In this document: positions 6,729 to 8,327 of the stretch, piece by piece
Numbering within the stretch: the first letter of the stretch is position 1
Layout: each line of letters starts with the position of its first letter
DNA from: Alphaproteobacteria bacterium
Lineage (GTDB): Bacteria; Pseudomonadota; Alphaproteobacteria; GCA-2731375
NCBI GenBank assembly: GCA_030746295.1
Contig: JASLMY010000222.1
Location: 1-8,327 of the forward strand
Length of the DNA stretch: 8,327 nt
Direction of reading: 5' to 3'
Made by a program: the position numbers and the translations under genes
The notes under the pieces: generated by a model
Databases searched by the model: none
Seen by the model: the letters and a program-made list of their open reading frames with translations, nothing else
Told to the model about the DNA's origin: nothing

Positions 6729-7151
6729 ATGGCACCTCGGGCTCGCCGCGGACAAGCGCTCGTGGTGCACGACCTCGCCCACGTTCGTGCCGCCCTGGCA
6801 TCGGCGGCGGCGGCGGCAACGCCGGCACATCTCGTAACGCCGCCCGGCGGCGCCCACTACGCCGGACCCGACTTCTACGCCGAGATCGTCCGAATCGCCG
6901 CAGCCGAGCACCCGGCCGCGACTTATCGTCTCACCCTCGACTGCGGCGACGATGCCGCCCTCGCGATCACGGCGCTCGGCCAGGGCTGGACGTCCCTGGT
7001 GCTTGGCGGCGGCGCGAAGCCGAGAGCCAAGGTGACAGCGGTCGCAAGCCGTTTCCAGGCCACGCTTTTCAGCCGACGCCCGAAAGCCCTCGACCTCGGC
7101 AATTGCGACGATGCCGCAGCCGTCTGCCGGAAGCTTCACGAGCAACGTTGA
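6729..7151 (+). CDS. Unassigned 140-aa protein, possibly a degenerate class II aldolase-like domain
   Basis: I do not recognise a named family. The 140-aa protein has no signal peptide or membrane segment. It starts 3 nt after pgk and ends one base before an alternative fba start, so it is firmly embedded in the operon. From about residue 33 the order PAHLVTPPGGAHYAGPDFYAEIVRIAAAEHP, then a strand ending LDCG, then ALGQGWTSLVLGGG resembles, from memory, the class II fructose-bisphosphate aldolase stretch that runs through S-x-G-A-x-x-Y-A-G, A-A-x-x-x-P, x-D-H-G and G-F-x-S-V-M-x-D-G. In those enzymes D is catalytic and H binds zinc; here D is kept and H is replaced by C. The later metal ligands and phosphate loops have no counterpart because the protein ends too early (the enzymes are about 280-350 aa). 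Catalysis is unlikely; a regulatory or partner role is possible. The homology is inferred and needs a profile search. Confidence 0.8.
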   Translation: MAPRARRGQALVVHDLAHVRAALASAAAAATPAHLVTPPGGAHYAGPDFYAEIVRIAAAEHPAATYRLTLDCGDDAALAITALGQGWTSLVLGGGAKPRAKVTAVASRFQATLFSRRPKALDLGNCDDAAAVCRKLHEQR

Positions 7152-7208
7152 ATGCCACCCGACATTGCGCTACCAAAAGAAAAAGGCATTCCGAGAGGAT
7201 ACTGGAAC

Positions 7209-8228
7209 ATGACTGCGAGCGAACTTGCAGCCACCGCCGCCGCGATCGTGGCGCCCGGCAAGGGCATTCTGGCGGCGGACGAGAGCACCGGCACGATCAA
7301 GAAGCGGCTCGATGGCATCGGTGTGGAGTCGACGGAAGAGAACCGCCGCGCCTATCGCGAGCTGCTCCTGACCGCCGCCGGCGCGGCCGAGCATATCGGG
7401 GGCGTGATCCTTTTTGACGAGACGCTGCGCCAGTCGGCCGCGGACGGGACGCCGTTCCCGAAGGTGCTGTCCGACCAGGGCATCGCGCCCGGGATCAAGG
7501 TCGACACCGGCGCCAAGGACCTGGCCGGGTCCGACGGCGAGAAGGTCACGGAAGGCCTGGACGGCCTGCGCGAGCGGCTGGCCGACTATGCAAAGCTCGG
7601 CGCCAAGTTCACCAAATGGCGGGCCGTCATCACCATCGGCCACACGATCCCCAGCCGCTATGGCATCGAGGCCAACGCGCACGCGCTCGCCCGCTACGCC
7701 GCGCTCAGCCAGGAGGCCGGCTTGGTGCCGATCGTCGAGCCGGAGGTCCTGATGGACGGCAGCCACACCATCGAGCGCTGCCAGAAGGTGACCGAGGCGA
7801 CGCTGCAGGAGGTCTACAACCAGCTGGCGACGCATCGGGTCCAACTCGAGGGCACGCTCCTGAAGCCAAACATGGTGGTCGCGGGCAGCGACTGCGAGAC
7901 CCAGGCCGGCATCGAGCAGGTTGCCGAGATGACGGTCGCCAGCCTGCGTCGGCGGGTGCCGGGGGCGGTGCCGGGCATCGTCTTCCTGTCGGGCGGGCAG
8001 AGCGAGCAAGAGGCGACGGCACACTTGAACGCCATGAACGTCCTCGGCCGCCAGCCCTGGGAGCTCAGCTTCTCCTATGGCCGGGCGCTGCAGCAGTCGG
8101 CGCTCAAGGCCTGGGGCGGCGAGGCCGGCAATGCCGCCCGGGCGCAGGCGGTCTATCTGCATCGGGCCCGGATGAACGGCCTCGCCCGCTCGGGCGACTA
8201 CAAGCCGGAATTGGAGCCGGCGGCCTGA
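7209..8228 (+). CDS. Class I fructose-bisphosphate aldolase
   Basis: Schiff-base aldolase cleaving fructose-1,6-bisphosphate to the two triose phosphates, independent of metal. The 339-aa product has the eukaryote-like class I signatures: ILAADESTGTIKKRL with D24, GVILFDETLRQ, GIKVDTGAKDL, KWRAVITIG with K136, the acid/base region IVEPEVLMDG with E177 and E179, the Schiff-base lysine K219 in LLKPNMVVAG, FLSGGQSEQEAT, and WELSFSYGRALQQSAL. I chose ATG 7209 because GAGAGG (7193-7198) sits 10 nt ahead and family N-termini begin close to this point. The in-frame ATG at 7152 would add 19 residues (MPPDIALPKEKGIPRGYWN) that look like leader sequence. It lies 57 nt after the 140-aa gene and 34 nt before the probable thiE. 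Confidence 0.96.
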   Translation: MTASELAATAAAIVAPGKGILAADESTGTIKKRLDGIGVESTEENRRAYRELLLTAAGAAEHIGGVILFDETLRQSAADGTPFPKVLSDQGIAPGIKVDTGAKDLAGSDGEKVTEGLDGLRERLADYAKLGAKFTKWRAVITIGHTIPSRYGIEANAHALARYAALSQEAGLVPIVEPEVLMDGSHTIERCQKVTEATLQEVYNQLATHRVQLEGTLLKPNMVVAGSDCETQAGIEQVAEMTVASLRRRVPGAVPGIVFLSGGQSEQEATAHLNAMNVLGRQPWELSFSYGRALQQSALKAWGGEAGNAARAQAVYLHRARMNGLARSGDYKPELEPAA

Positions 8229-8262
8229 GCTGGCGCAGCCTCCGTCGAGCCTCGGTGGCGCG

Positions 8263-8327
8263 ATGACGGCGAGCGAGGAGCGCTGCCGGCTCTACCTGAT
8301 CACGCCGCCGGCCTTGGAGCCGGAGGC
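8263..8327 (+). CDS. thiE: Probable thiamine-phosphate synthase, only the N-terminus in window
   Basis: Only 21 codons are present, reading MTASEERCRLYLITPPALEPE before the right edge. R-L-Y-L-I-T-P is the first beta strand of ThiE-like thiamine-phosphate synthases, the TIM-barrel enzymes that join the thiazole and pyrimidine parts of thiamine phosphate. The gene starts 34 nt after fba in the same direction. A thiamine gene here would be sensible because transketolase, at the head of the operon, needs thiamine diphosphate. The call rests on very few residues; a ThiE-like paralogue is equally possible. Confidence 0.6.
   Translation, partial: MTASEERCRLYLITPPALEPE

Noticed and set aside
7152..7208. 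Earlier fba start at ATG 7152
   Set aside because: The added 19 residues are not aldolase-like, and a good ribosome site serves ATG 7209.
7170..8162. 330-codon open frame on the minus strand opposite fba
   Set aside because: It mirrors the codon structure of the class I aldolase and has no family motif.

Overview
The window is a high-GC stretch of bacterial chromosome with tightly packed genes and no mobile elements. Gene content and order point to an alphaproteobacterium, probably Rhodospirillales-like. The clues are a zapA gene preceded by a small coiled-coil gene of the ZauP/DUF4164 kind, then 6S RNA and 5-formyltetrahydrofolate cyclo-ligase, and a tkt-gap-pgk-class I fba-thiE order on the other side. 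The taxonomic call is inference from gene content, not from a marker comparison.

Minus-strand half (about 1-2149), read from right to left: a 94-aa coiled-coil protein (ZauP-like), zapA with a GTG start, a 6S RNA gene in the zapA-fau gap, fau (5-formyl-THF cyclo-ligase), and a YmdB-type (TIGR00282) metallophosphoesterase. The last gene starts with TTG, overlaps fau by 4 nt and runs off the left edge. A sigma70-like promoter (TTGACG-18-TATTCT) lies upstream of the coiled-coil gene. A second candidate promoter inside the end of zapA could drive 6S RNA.

Divergent control region (about 2150-2441): this holds the minus-strand promoter, a 6-bp palindrome filling that promoter's spacer, and a 15-bp inverted repeat (14 of 15 matching). 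Each arm of the inverted repeat contains a TTGACG box pointing outward. A possible 42-codon small gene ends in an ATGA overlap with the tkt start.

Plus-strand half (2442-8327): transketolase, type I GAPDH, phosphoglycerate kinase, an unassigned 140-aa protein, class I fructose-bisphosphate aldolase and the first codons of a probable thiamine-phosphate synthase. All are co-directional with short gaps (59, 13, 3, 57 and 34 nt), so they look like one central-carbon operon. The enzymes act on connected steps: transketolase and aldolase supply triose phosphates, and GAPDH and PGK interconvert them with 3-phosphoglycerate. The 140-aa protein looks to me like a shortened, probably non-catalytic relative of class II aldolases sitting next to the active class I aldolase. 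It and the divergent control region are the least explained parts of the window.
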